Positions 15,926-24,341 of a stretch of DNA of 53,575 nt are shown here, piece after piece (the stretch's first letter is position 1; each line of letters opens with the position of its first letter). The translations under genes were made by a program, and so were the position numbers. The notes under the pieces were generated by a model. That model was not told where the DNA came from. It saw nothing but the letters and a program-made list of their open reading frames with translations, and did no database searches. The stretch is from Gemmatimonadales bacterium (lineage in GTDB: Bacteria > Gemmatimonadota > Gemmatimonadetes > Longimicrobiales > Gaopeijiaceae), in the NCBI GenBank assembly GCA_020344755.1, contig CP070829.1, forward strand, positions 855,379 to 908,953, in the 5' to 3' direction.

Positions 15926-18538
15926 CTAGCCTCCGGAGACCAGGGCGTTGAAGAGGAACTTGAAGGTCCCGTGGGTCTGCGCCCGGTGCTGAGTCCGGAA
16001 TCCCACGAGGACCACACGGCCATCCCCGTGCTCCACTTCCAGGAGCGCGCTTCGTCGGGCGATCACCTCCTCGCCATCGAGCTGCCCACTCTGGAGAACA
16101 TCCCGGTCCGGGTACACCGCCACCTTCGCGGCCCGCTGCGAAGTCCCGAAGCCCTGGACTTCGAACGCGGTCCGGTCCGCGAATGGGAAGAACACCACCA
16201 GCGCCTGCTCGGGCATCCCCCATCCCAGTGGATGCTCCGTATCCACCTCGACGCGCAGGGTCGAGCCCCTGGCCCAGAACTCGGTGTTCGACACCCCGTC
16301 CAGGACGTTCACGACGGGAAATCCCTGGAACGTCTCGATGGGGAGCTCCGCCGCGCCGCCCAGCGCAACCAACGTGCCTCCGGCCCGGACGAAGGCCTCC
16401 AGGGCCGCGACTCCCTCTGCACCGAATCCGTCCCGGTACCCGGGGGGCACCTGGGACGAATCCACGGCGTCCCCGCGCATGTCCCCGAGGCTGGCCTCCG
16501 GGAGGAGGATCACGTCGAAGCGCCGGTCGAGCCCCCCGGCGGCCACGGCACTCGCGTCCAGGGAGGTATAGGGGAAGCCGAACTCCTCCAGGAGGAACCG
16601 CGTCCACCCCTCGTCCATGTTCCCACCGTAGGCCTGGTACATCCCGATCCGAGCCCGGTCCACCAGGGGGGCGTGGTCGTCTTCGACGGAGTCGAGGCTC
16701 ATGGTCCGGAAGTCCACTCCCGTCTCCCGTGCAACCCGACGCAGCAGGGTTTCGTCGGCCTCGGGGACCCAGAAGTCACCGGCATCGAACAAGCCCCTGT
16801 CCCGGTTGAACCGCCGTACGGTCACCCCTTCGTCCCACAACAGATTCATGGCCCGGAAGGCGTCGTTGGCGGAGCCCGATACCACGTACCCCCGGCTCCC
16901 CGCCATCACCTGTCCGGTCCGCGAGATCTCGAGCCCCTGCACCACGGCCAACTCCGCCTCCACCGGGCTCCCCACGGCGTCCACCCGGACCCCCATGAAC
17001 TCGGCCATCACGTCCCCGGCCATGTCATAGGGTCGGATGGGGCTGCCGTCGGGAGTCCGGGTGTACGAGTTCTGCGGGTAGAAGGTCCGCTCCAGGAGCC
17101 ACCGGATGACACCGCGCTTCGGCTGGGCCGTGGTGACCACGTACGAGCCCGCCCCGTACACCCGCCCCTCGTGGGTGAAGTCGTCAGCCGCCCTCTGGAC
17201 CTCGACCCCCTGCCACAGAAGACGCTCCACCAGCTTCTCCATGGTCAGAGCGTCGTGCTGCTCCGCCGGGATCACGTAGGCGGCAACCGCTCCGTGCCGA
17301 CCCCGTTCCGTCTGCCGTGAGGCCTTGAGATAGGCATTCCGGAGAATGGTCTCCCGGTTCTTCGAGGCCATCTCCAGGAGCTCGAAGGTGGCGATCTTCT
17401 GATTCACCACGATGTCCCGGACCCGCCACCATCCCCCTTCCCAGGGATTCGGGAAGGTGGTCTGCATCTCGTACTCCGGGAGTTGCCTGGAGCCCGTCAG
17501 CTGTTCCCGGGCCACGTAGAGCGGGGTGGCCAGGCGGGCACTGGCAGACTCCGTGAGCATCCCGGCGATGTTGTGAAAGGGGGTGATCCAGTGGAAGCCG
17601 AAATGCCCCCAGCCGGAGTAGATGGCTGCGTTCACGACCCCTTCACGTCCCGCCTCCTCGAGGCCGTAGGCGATCTGCGAGCCGTACCAGGCCATCTCCC
17701 GCCAGACCAGGGGGTCTCCCTCGGGACGGATCGGTTCGGCGTACGGTGGGACGTACATGCGGGCCCCGAACGGGCCCATCTGGTGGTGATCCACGTAGGC
17801 CTGCGGGATCCACTCCCGGAAGAGGATCCGGGCACCGTGCCGGGACTCCACCGTGTTCTGCATGAAGGCGTCCCGATTGTTGTCGTGCCCGATGTAGTGG
17901 TGGTAGAGCTCCGGGGGGCTCACTGCCTCGTACTCGGTCCCCACCCACCGGTTGTACCACTCATTCACGATGTCCACCCCGTCCGGGTTCAGCGACGGGA
18001 ATTGGATCGCCACCACTTCGTCCAGGATCCGCATCATCTCCGGATCGACACGGGTAGCCATCTCGTAGATGATCTCCGCCGAGGCCTGGCTGGCGGCCAC
18101 CTCGGTGGAGTGGAGGGCGTACGACTGGACGATGACCGCCTTCCCGTTGGCAATGGCCTCTTCGATCTCCACCTCGGACGCCCCACGGGGATCCTGCAGG
18201 GTGGCGTTGGTCTCCCGGATGGCCTGGAGGTCCCGGTGGTTCTCCGGAGAAGTCACGAAGACCACGAGGAAGGGTCGGCCCAGGGTGGACTCACCCATCT
18301 CCCGTACCTCCACCCGATCGCTCCGCTCTCCGATCATCCGGTAGTATTCCACCAGCCGTTCCCAGAGTACGAGCTTGCGATCCGCTCCCATCTCGTGTCC
18401 GAAGAACTCCACCGGGGAGGGGATCTCCTGGGCCGCCGAGAACCCGGGGGCCAACAGTCCGGCAATCAGGAACGCGGTCCACAGGGAGGGAGATGCGGAG
18501 GATCGGAGAACGCGGTGAATGGAGCGGGTGCGCGGCAT
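15926..18538 (-). CDS. secreted M14-family zinc carboxypeptidase-like protein
   Basis: Exported 870-residue protein with a signal peptide (LWTAFLIAGLLAPGFSAAQ) and an N-terminal M14 domain. The zinc motif HSTE gives His143 and Glu146, followed by NPDG (184-187), DNNRDAF and a His pair at 251-252 (VDHHQMG) that should include the third ligand. The C-terminal half contains a glutamine-amidotransferase-like fold (VILLPEASLGD, FVRAGGTLVALGG), an architecture I associate with large secreted M14 proteins of Gemmatimonadota and Bacteroidota. It probably trims peptides in the periplasm or outside the cell. The ATG at 18538 is chosen because the signal peptide follows directly; a longer in-frame start would add 47 Arg/Pro-rich residues. 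Confidence 0.88.
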   Translation of the reverse strand: MPRTRSIHRVLRSSASPSLWTAFLIAGLLAPGFSAAQEIPSPVEFFGHEMGADRKLVLWERLVEYYRMIGERSDRVEVREMGESTLGRPFLVVFVTSPENHRDLQAIRETNATLQDPRGASEVEIEEAIANGKAVIVQSYALHSTEVAASQASAEIIYEMATRVDPEMMRILDEVVAIQFPSLNPDGVDIVNEWYNRWVGTEYEAVSPPELYHHYIGHDNNRDAFMQNTVESRHGARILFREWIPQAYVDHHQMGPFGARMYVPPYAEPIRPEGDPLVWREMAWYGSQIAYGLEEAGREGVVNAAIYSGWGHFGFHWITPFHNIAGMLTESASARLATPLYVAREQLTGSRQLPEYEMQTTFPNPWEGGWWRVRDIVVNQKIATFELLEMASKNRETILRNAYLKASRQTERGRHGAVAAYVIPAEQHDALTMEKLVERLLWQGVEVQRAADDFTHEGRVYGAGSYVVTTAQPKRGVIRWLLERTFYPQNSYTRTPDGSPIRPYDMAGDVMAEFMGVRVDAVGSPVEAELAVVQGLEISRTGQVMAGSRGYVVSGSANDAFRAMNLLWDEGVTVRRFNRDRGLFDAGDFWVPEADETLLRRVARETGVDFRTMSLDSVEDDHAPLVDRARIGMYQAYGGNMDEGWTRFLLEEFGFPYTSLDASAVAAGGLDRRFDVILLPEASLGDMRGDAVDSSQVPPGYRDGFGAEGVAALEAFVRAGGTLVALGGAAELPIETFQGFPVVNVLDGVSNTEFWARGSTLRVEVDTEHPLGWGMPEQALVVFFPFADRTAFEVQGFGTSQRAAKVAVYPDRDVLQSGQLDGEEVIARRSALLEVEHGDGRVVLVGFRTQHRAQTHGTFKFLFNALVSGG

Positions 18539-18675
18539 GTCACGAGGGGCTGGAGATGTCCGACGACCGGGTGCCGATCCGGGGGATCGGGCCGGACTCA
18601 CGGGATAAGTCCGTCGGGCCCGCCAGCGCAACCAGGCGGGCCGGATCGGGCTTCGGAGAATGCGGCCCCCCGGCG

Positions 18676-20223
18676 TCATTCAGGTCCGGGGGCGTCCTCC
18701 AGATCGGGACTCGCCTCCCCGATCACCGCTTCGGCTTCCATCTCGACCCGGTACTCGTCTCCGATGAGATCGGCCCGGACCAGCGTGTTGGCGGGCCGGA
18801 TTGAGCCGAAGCGCCGCCCGTGGGCCCTGGACACCGGCTCCCACTCGTCTGCGTGGCGGATGTAGATCCGGGTCCGCACCACGTCCTCCAGGCGCCCCCC
18901 GAGCGACTCGACGGCACCCTGGATCTTGTCCAGGCAGAAGGTCGCCTGGGCGCCGGGGTCACTTCCCCCCACCACCCGATCGCCGTGGGTCGCCGTCGTC
19001 CCGGATACCAGGATGCGGTTCCCCACCCGAACCGCTCGGGCGAAGCCCGCGATCGCCTCCCACACCGTCCCACTCAGCGCCTGCGCCCGATCCGCTGCGA
19101 CGCGTTCCACCGGATAGGGTGAGGGGAAGGACGCTACGTGATGGGAGAGATCACCGGAGGCGGTGAGGAAGGGAGGCGTGCGGTACTCGTCCCCCGAATC
19201 CCCTGGAATGGGATCCAGCCTCACCAGGGCCGCATCCAGTTCCTCCCGGGCTGCGGCGTCGAGCTGGAACTCGAAGGCCCGTAGGTTGTCACGGATGTGC
19301 TCCGACCGACCCAGCCGGGCTCCGACGATCACGCCGCCAACCCCCGGTTGGTCCAGGACCCACCGGCAGGCCACGTTGGCCATGGACACCTCCAGCCGAC
19401 GGGCCACCGACCGCATCGCCCTGAGGAGCCCCTGGAGCTTCTCCCAGCCACCCGCCGCCTGGACGAAGCGGCCGTACTTCATCTGAGACCAGGTGTCCAT
19501 GGCGTCGACTTCCGGCTCGGGAGCACCCAGCCACCGCTCGGTGAGGAGGCCGCCTGCCACCGTCCCGAACGCCAGGATCCCGACCCCGTGCTTCGCGCAG
19601 AGCTCCGTCATGCCGTTCAGCGGACGCCGGTCCAGCAGGGAGAAGCAGATCTGGTTGCTTACCACCGGGATGCCGGTGTGGAGCACCAGGGCCAGGTGCT
19701 CGGTGTCGAAGTTGGTCAGTCCGAGGTGGCGAATGAGCCCTTCGGCCCGGAGCTCGTCCAGCCATAGGAGGTGGTCCAGCCAGCTCGGGTCGGAGTACCG
19801 CCACGCGTGGTACTGCAGGAGATCGATGCGATCGACCTCCAGGCGCTCGAGCGCGCGCTCCACGGCCTCGCGCACCTGATCCCGTGTGGCGCGACCGGGC
19901 TCGGGAACCCACTTGGTCAGGAGCTGGACCCGGCGCGGCTCCGGGAGCGATGCCCGCAATCGCCCGGCGATCACCTCCGAGGATCCGTAGTGATCGGCCA
20001 TGTCGAAGCTGGTGAGCCCCGCCTCCAGGTAGGGGCGCATGGCTGCGGCGGTCTTCTCCGGATCCAGCGCTGCGCCCCCACGCTCCATGTCCGCGATCTG
20101 CCACAGGCCCGTCAGCAGCCGAGAGATGGAGAGGTCGGGGGCGAGGTCGATGCGTTCCAGGGGCACGATGCGTCGCGGGTGGGTTGGGAAGCGATGGTGT
20201 GGGGGAACGTCGAGGGTCCACAT
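18676..20223 (-). CDS. aldo/keto reductase fused to a RidA (YjgF) domain
   Basis: A 515-residue two-domain protein. Residues 25-350 form an aldo/keto reductase barrel with the catalytic tetrad visible as Asp74, Tyr79 (SFDMADHYGSS), Lys104 (LLTKW) and His139 (LLQYHAW), and the nicotinamide-side motif VIVGARLGRSEHI. Residues about 385-505 form a RidA-type domain with SGTTATHGDR, VVRTRIYIRHADEW and a terminal EMEAEAVIG, keeping the Arg and Glu linked to imine/enamine hydrolysis. Fused action on a carbonyl/imine pair is plausible but unproven. The start is uncertain: ATG at 20223 gives a 20-residue leader, and a GTG near 20166 is possible. It is divergent from the S12 hydrolase. Confidence 0.88.
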   Translation of the reverse strand: MWTLDVPPHHRFPTHPRRIVPLERIDLAPDLSISRLLTGLWQIADMERGGAALDPEKTAAAMRPYLEAGLTSFDMADHYGSSEVIAGRLRASLPEPRRVQLLTKWVPEPGRATRDQVREAVERALERLEVDRIDLLQYHAWRYSDPSWLDHLLWLDELRAEGLIRHLGLTNFDTEHLALVLHTGIPVVSNQICFSLLDRRPLNGMTELCAKHGVGILAFGTVAGGLLTERWLGAPEPEVDAMDTWSQMKYGRFVQAAGGWEKLQGLLRAMRSVARRLEVSMANVACRWVLDQPGVGGVIVGARLGRSEHIRDNLRAFEFQLDAAAREELDAALVRLDPIPGDSGDEYRTPPFLTASGDLSHHVASFPSPYPVERVAADRAQALSGTVWEAIAGFARAVRVGNRILVSGTTATHGDRVVGGSDPGAQATFCLDKIQGAVESLGGRLEDVVRTRIYIRHADEWEPVSRAHGRRFGSIRPANTLVRADLIGDEYRVEMEAEAVIGEASPDLEDAPGPE

Positions 20224-20386
20224 CCAGGTACGGGATCCTCATCCTGGCACGGGATCCTCGTCCAGAACAACCCGGCAGGGGAAGAACCTGGCCGGAACCC
20301 TTCCCCACCCCGGTGCGGGCGCCCGGGGCAGGCGCGCCGTACCTTCCCGGATACGCCGCTTTCGTCCCCACCTTCGAGGAGGCCGC
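20224..20386. promoter_or_regulatory. divergent promoter region
   Basis: Space between the outward-facing aldo/keto reductase-RidA and S12 hydrolase genes. It contains a 15-base direct repeat (listed separately) and GAGGAGG at 20376-20382, the ribosome site of the hydrolase. Confidence 0.5.
20230..20263. repeat. tandem 15-base direct repeat in divergent promoter
   Basis: ACGGGATCCTCATCC at 20230-20244 and ACGGGATCCTCGTCC at 20249-20263, one mismatch, 19-base period (about two helical turns). Could be an operator or a chance tandem duplication. Confidence 0.45.
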
Positions 20387-21856
20387 ATGTCGAAGCGCCC
20401 TCGGGCCGCCGGCCGTTGTGTCCGGACCGGAGTCCTGATCCTGGCCCTGTCCACCTGGTCCGTCTCCCCTGCCTCCGTGTTCGCCCAGGTAATGCCGCCG
20501 GCCGACAACCCGGAAGTCCAGGCCCAGATCCGCCTCTTCTCCGCTTGGCTCGAGAGCCAGATCGCCTACCGCGGCCTGCCGGGTGTCGTCGTGGGGGTGG
20601 TGGCCGGGGACGACCTGGTGTGGTCCCGAGGGTTCGGATTCGCCGACATGGAGGCCGCCCGGCCCATGGAGCCCTCCACCCGCTTCCGCATGGCGTCCCA
20701 CAGCAAGCTCTTCACAGCGACGGCCATCATGCAGCTCCGGGAGGCGGGCCAGGTCCGACTGGACGACCCGGTGAGCGACTACCTCTCCTGGTTCCGGTTC
20801 CAGCAGGCGGCGGAAGACGATCCCCCGATCACCATCGAGCACCTGCTTACTCACAGCTCCGGTCTCCCGCGGGAGGCGCGCTCCCACTGGAGTGACTGGG
20901 ACTTCCCAACGGGGGAGGAACTCGTGGCGCTCATGCCCGAGCGTCAGGCGGCGTTCTCCCCGGAGGTCCGGTGGAAGTACTCCAATCTCGCCTACTCGGT
21001 GGCCGGGATGGTCGTGGAGCACGTCAGTGGCATGACGTGGGCGGACTACCTGCAGCAGAACGTCTTCGACCCCCTGGGAATGGCTGCGTCCAGCGTGGAC
21101 CGTGACGTCCCCGGTCTCGCCACGGGGTACGGACGCCGCATGCCGGATGGGACCCGAGAGATCATCCCATTCGTGGATGCCCGGGGGATGGCGGCTGCCA
21201 CCGGGTTGACCTCCACCGTGGAGGACATGGCCCGCTTCGTGTCGGCCCAGTTCCGCGACGGTGCCCGAGGCCAGGACCGGATCCTGGGTACGGCGTCCCT
21301 GAGGGAGATGCACCGCGTCCGGATGCTCGAGAACACATGGACCCGGGGACAGGGAATCGGGTTCTCGGTGCAGCGGGTGGACGGACGCCTCTACGTGGGA
21401 CACGGGGGAGGGTATCCCGGCCACACCACCCAGACCCTCATTCAGCTCGACGACCGGGTGGGCGTCATCGTCCTGACCAACACGAACGACTCGAATCCGT
21501 CCCAGATCGCCTCCCAGCTCATGAAGACAGTGGGCGGGGCCGTGGCGGACGCCACGAAGGTCGAGCCGCAGCAGACCGAGTGGGATCCGGCCTGGGCTCG
21601 CTTCGCCGGTCTCTACCGGAGTCGCTGGGGGGACAGCCAGGTGGTCCTGATGGACGAGCGCCTGGTGATCATCAGTCCCAACGCCGGGGAGATCCAGGTA
21701 TCCACGGAGCTGGAGCCCCTGGGGGATGGTCGCTTCCGGATGGTGGCGCCCACCGGCGGGGGCGCCGTGGGAGAGGTGGTGCGGTTCGTCGAGCGGGACG
21801 GCCGGGTCGTCCGGATGATCACCGGCGACTCCTACGCCGACCGGGTGCGGGACTAG
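20387..21856 (+). CDS. secreted serine hydrolase, beta-lactamase/S12 family
   Basis: Exported 489-residue protein with a signal peptide (VLILALSTWSVSPASVFAQ). Catalytic motifs of the class C beta-lactamase/D-Ala-D-Ala peptidase fold are in place: SHSK (Ser104-Lys107), YSN (Tyr198-Asn200) and HGG (His339-Gly341), with HLLTHSSGLP between. A C-terminal domain of about 110 residues follows, as in many esterase or peptidase members. Substrate cannot be told; a beta-lactam resistance role should not be assumed. The ATG at 20387 has GAGGAGG five bases upstream, which decides against longer in-frame starts. Confidence 0.9.
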   Translation: MSKRPRAAGRCVRTGVLILALSTWSVSPASVFAQVMPPADNPEVQAQIRLFSAWLESQIAYRGLPGVVVGVVAGDDLVWSRGFGFADMEAARPMEPSTRFRMASHSKLFTATAIMQLREAGQVRLDDPVSDYLSWFRFQQAAEDDPPITIEHLLTHSSGLPREARSHWSDWDFPTGEELVALMPERQAAFSPEVRWKYSNLAYSVAGMVVEHVSGMTWADYLQQNVFDPLGMAASSVDRDVPGLATGYGRRMPDGTREIIPFVDARGMAAATGLTSTVEDMARFVSAQFRDGARGQDRILGTASLREMHRVRMLENTWTRGQGIGFSVQRVDGRLYVGHGGGYPGHTTQTLIQLDDRVGVIVLTNTNDSNPSQIASQLMKTVGGAVADATKVEPQQTEWDPAWARFAGLYRSRWGDSQVVLMDERLVIISPNAGEIQVSTELEPLGDGRFRMVAPTGGGAVGEVVRFVERDGRVVRMITGDSYADRVRD

Positions 21857-21885
21857 GCGCCGACCCCGGCTCGAATCGGGGGCTC

Positions 21886-22161
21886 CTACTCGAATCCCTG
21901 GTACGCCGCCTCCAGGTCCGACTTGGAGAGGACCTGGAAGGCGACGTGCGTCTCGGTGCGCTGCAACCCCTCCACCTGGTGGATGTGCTCGGTGACGATC
22001 CGGTTGATGTCCTCCCACTCCGGCACCCTCACCATGGCCACCAGGTCCCACTCTCCGGTGATGGAGTAGACCTCCTGTACGCCGTCCTCGGTCACGATGG
22101 CTCGGGCGGCCTGCGCCACCTCCTCGGGATTGCAGCGGATCATGACCAGGGCGATGAACAT
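21886..22161 (-). CDS. stand-alone Lrp/AsnC effector-binding (RAM) domain protein
   Basis: The 91 residues match the C-terminal ligand-sensing domain of Lrp/AsnC regulators (TEDGVQEVYSITGEWDLVA, RTETHVAFQVLS) with no DNA-binding helix-turn-helix. Such short proteins form oligomers that bind amino acids, and their targets are mostly unknown. It lies downstream of an amino-acid permease on the same strand, with 183 bases between, so an amino-acid-sensing link is plausible but inferred. Confidence 0.88.
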   Translation of the reverse strand: MFIALVMIRCNPEEVAQAARAIVTEDGVQEVYSITGEWDLVAMVRVPEWEDINRIVTEHIHQVEGLQRTETHVAFQVLSKSDLEAAYQGFE

Positions 22162-22344
22162 GGGGGCCTCAGAGGATTCGGGGGACCGTCGAGAAGGGTG
22201 CCCTGCGGATCATAGGAAGCCGGCCCGGCAGCCAGCAACCGCAGTCTCCGCCGTGCCCCCGTAGGGGCGGCGGGCCCCGGTCGGCGACTCGGGCGATGAG
22301 CGCTGTCCTCCGGGGAAGAGCACCGACCCGCCTTGGCCAGTCGC

Positions 22345-23859
22345 TCACTCGGGAGGCAACTCTGCGAAGATCGCCTCCACGTCGGTTCCCCCCCTACGGA
22401 GCTTCGCCAATTCACGGAAGTAGATCGCCGACGCCAGGGCCATGACCCCGAGCCAGAGAGGGGTGGAGTGGAAGTACCAAGCCGAGAGCTCGGCGTTGAG
22501 GTCCTTCCACACGTGGACCACCAGGAAGAGCGTGAGGAGCACCGCACCGGAGGCCGCCGACAGATCGCGGATACTCCTTCCGGGGAGGACCCTGATCCCG
22601 GAGGCCAGACGCGGGTTCCTTCCCGGGAGGGCCAGGACCGTCAGGCACATGACGAGGAAGTTCACCAGCATCGATGTGACCAGGATGTCCACCCCCAGGA
22701 AGAAATCCCCGGCGAAGTGGCTTCCCAGGATGCTGGCGCTGGCCATGAGGCCGGAGAGGACGATGGCCCGGTGGGGGACGTGCCGCTCCGGATGGACCCG
22801 GGCCACCCACCGAGGAACGACTCCGTCCTCGGCCCACGCGAACATGAGCCGGGACACGGCCAGGAGCATGGCCGGGAGGTCGTTCGCCAACGCCACCGCC
22901 GCGCCAGCCACGATCAGCACCGTCCATCCGGGCGCCAGGAGGTACCCCAACAGCCCGGGGGCCGTGAGGTCCTGCCCCTGGGCGCGCTCCGCGATGAAGC
23001 TCCACGGCACCGCGTGGTAGACCGCCGCCGTGAAGAGGAAGTAGAAGCTCCCCACGGTCAGGACGGCGATGCCGATGGCCAGGGGCAGGGTCCGTCCGGG
23101 GTCCCTTGCCTCTCCCCCGGCCTGGGCGATGGAATCGAAGCCGATGAAGGATGAGAAGAGGACCGCCGACGCCGCCAGGAAGGTCCCCAGGCGGAACGGC
23201 GTCGGCCCCGGTTCCGGGACGGCGACCTCCTCCCTGGCCAGGAGGGACGCTGCGAAGTCCCCGTGGTCGAAAAGGAATCCCGCCACCACCACGACGCCGC
23301 CCAGCACGAACATCAGGTACATGAGGGGGACCAGGATTCGCTCGTAGAGCTCCAGCCCCCGGAGGTTCACCAGGACCGACCCCCACAGAAAGGCCAGGGC
23401 CAGCGTGACGCGGACCCAGCCCACGTCCAGGGTGGCGGCCAGCCCCTCCAGCCCCAGCGCCCCTACCACGTCCCGGATGAAGGGGATGAGGACGTACGAG
23501 ACCACCCCGATGGCGATGGACAGCCCGAACCACTGTGAGAACGACGCCACGAAACCCAGGTACGGGTGGAGGCCGCGGGACGCGTAGACGTAGCTCCCTC
23601 CGGCCCTGGGCATGGCCGAGGACAATACCGCGTACGCCAGTGCCGCCAGCAGGGCCGGCACCGCGGCGAAGAGGTAGGAGGGGAGCACCCAGGGGCCGAT
23701 CCCGGGCACGTTTCGCTGGAGCATGAACGGGATGACCGTGATCCCCGCCCCCATCATGGAGCAGATACCCGTCGCCGCCAGCCCCACCAGTCCCAGATTC
23801 CGTCGGAGTCCCGGCGCCTGGGGCCCGGCACCCCCGGGGTTGGTGGTCCCGTCCGTCAA
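22345..23859 (-). CDS. APC-family amino-acid permease
   Basis: Inner-membrane transporter of 504 residues with about 12 helices. The N-terminal unwound-helix motif GICSMMGAGITVIPFMLQ and PRAGGSYVYASRGLHPYLGF, and later FSSFIGFDSIAQAGGEARDP, are typical of the APC superfamily (amino acid or polyamine symporters and exchangers). Substrate not determinable. The start overlaps the upstream small gene by four bases (ATGA). The 183 bases downstream (22162-22344) before the RAM protein hold no gene that I can see. Confidence 0.93.
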   Translation of the reverse strand: MTDGTTNPGGAGPQAPGLRRNLGLVGLAATGICSMMGAGITVIPFMLQRNVPGIGPWVLPSYLFAAVPALLAALAYAVLSSAMPRAGGSYVYASRGLHPYLGFVASFSQWFGLSIAIGVVSYVLIPFIRDVVGALGLEGLAATLDVGWVRVTLALAFLWGSVLVNLRGLELYERILVPLMYLMFVLGGVVVVAGFLFDHGDFAASLLAREEVAVPEPGPTPFRLGTFLAASAVLFSSFIGFDSIAQAGGEARDPGRTLPLAIGIAVLTVGSFYFLFTAAVYHAVPWSFIAERAQGQDLTAPGLLGYLLAPGWTVLIVAGAAVALANDLPAMLLAVSRLMFAWAEDGVVPRWVARVHPERHVPHRAIVLSGLMASASILGSHFAGDFFLGVDILVTSMLVNFLVMCLTVLALPGRNPRLASGIRVLPGRSIRDLSAASGAVLLTLFLVVHVWKDLNAELSAWYFHSTPLWLGVMALASAIYFRELAKLRRGGTDVEAIFAELPPE

Positions 23860-24293
23860 CTTCCGCTCCCTCGGTCCCCGTGCTTTCGCCGCTCCTCCTC
23901 GAGCTTCCTGCGCAGATGCCGAGGGAGATCCCCCCCGCGGACCACCTCCTCCACCTTGCCCAGGAGGGTGTCGCTCCCGGCTTCGCTGGCACCGAAGAGC
24001 CCGTCTTCGTCCAGCTCTTCCTCCTCGAGACGGGACACGGCTCCGCTGAGATTCAGCCAGAGGTCGAACCGCTCGCTCAGGGCGAGAACGGAGTAGAAGA
24101 CCCTGGGCCTCGTCCCTCCTCCGGACAGCAGGTCGATCACGAGGGCCCCGAAAGAGAGACCGGAGAGGACCAGGTCCTTGGCGCCGTCCAGGAGGAGCTT
24201 CAGCTGGAAGATGGCGAAGTCCCGGATCAGTACGTTTCGGGGTGCCCGGATGGCCCTTCGGCGCTTCTGGACCTGTCGGCTCTCCTCACTCAT
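23856..24293 (-). CDS. conserved hypothetical small protein
   Basis: A 145-residue protein of unknown function: a basic N-terminus, a hydrophobic or amphipathic stretch (IRDFAIFQLKLLLDGAKDLV then LSGLSFGALVIDLL) that may sit at the membrane, and a charged C-terminus. It overlaps the permease start by four bases and begins 48 bases after the propeller lipoprotein stop, so it is probably co-transcribed with both. Confidence 0.75.
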   Translation of the reverse strand: MSEESRQVQKRRRAIRAPRNVLIRDFAIFQLKLLLDGAKDLVLSGLSFGALVIDLLSGGGTRPRVFYSVLALSERFDLWLNLSGAVSRLEEEELDEDGLFGASEAGSDTLLGKVEEVVRGGDLPRHLRRKLEEERRKHGDRGSGS

Positions 24294-24341
24294 GCGGCAA
24301 ACGCTCCGTGCGGGGGTCCCTGTTCGTGGACGGCCACCATC

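Noticed and set aside
20387..21856. Antibiotic-resistance beta-lactamase
   Set aside because: The SxxK, YxN and HxG motifs are shared by esterases and peptidases of the S12 family; with its extra C-terminal domain, a resistance role is not supported.
19289..22051. 920-residue minus-strand ORF
   Set aside because: It crosses two well-supported genes in wrong frames and has the low-complexity composition of GC-rich shadow frames.
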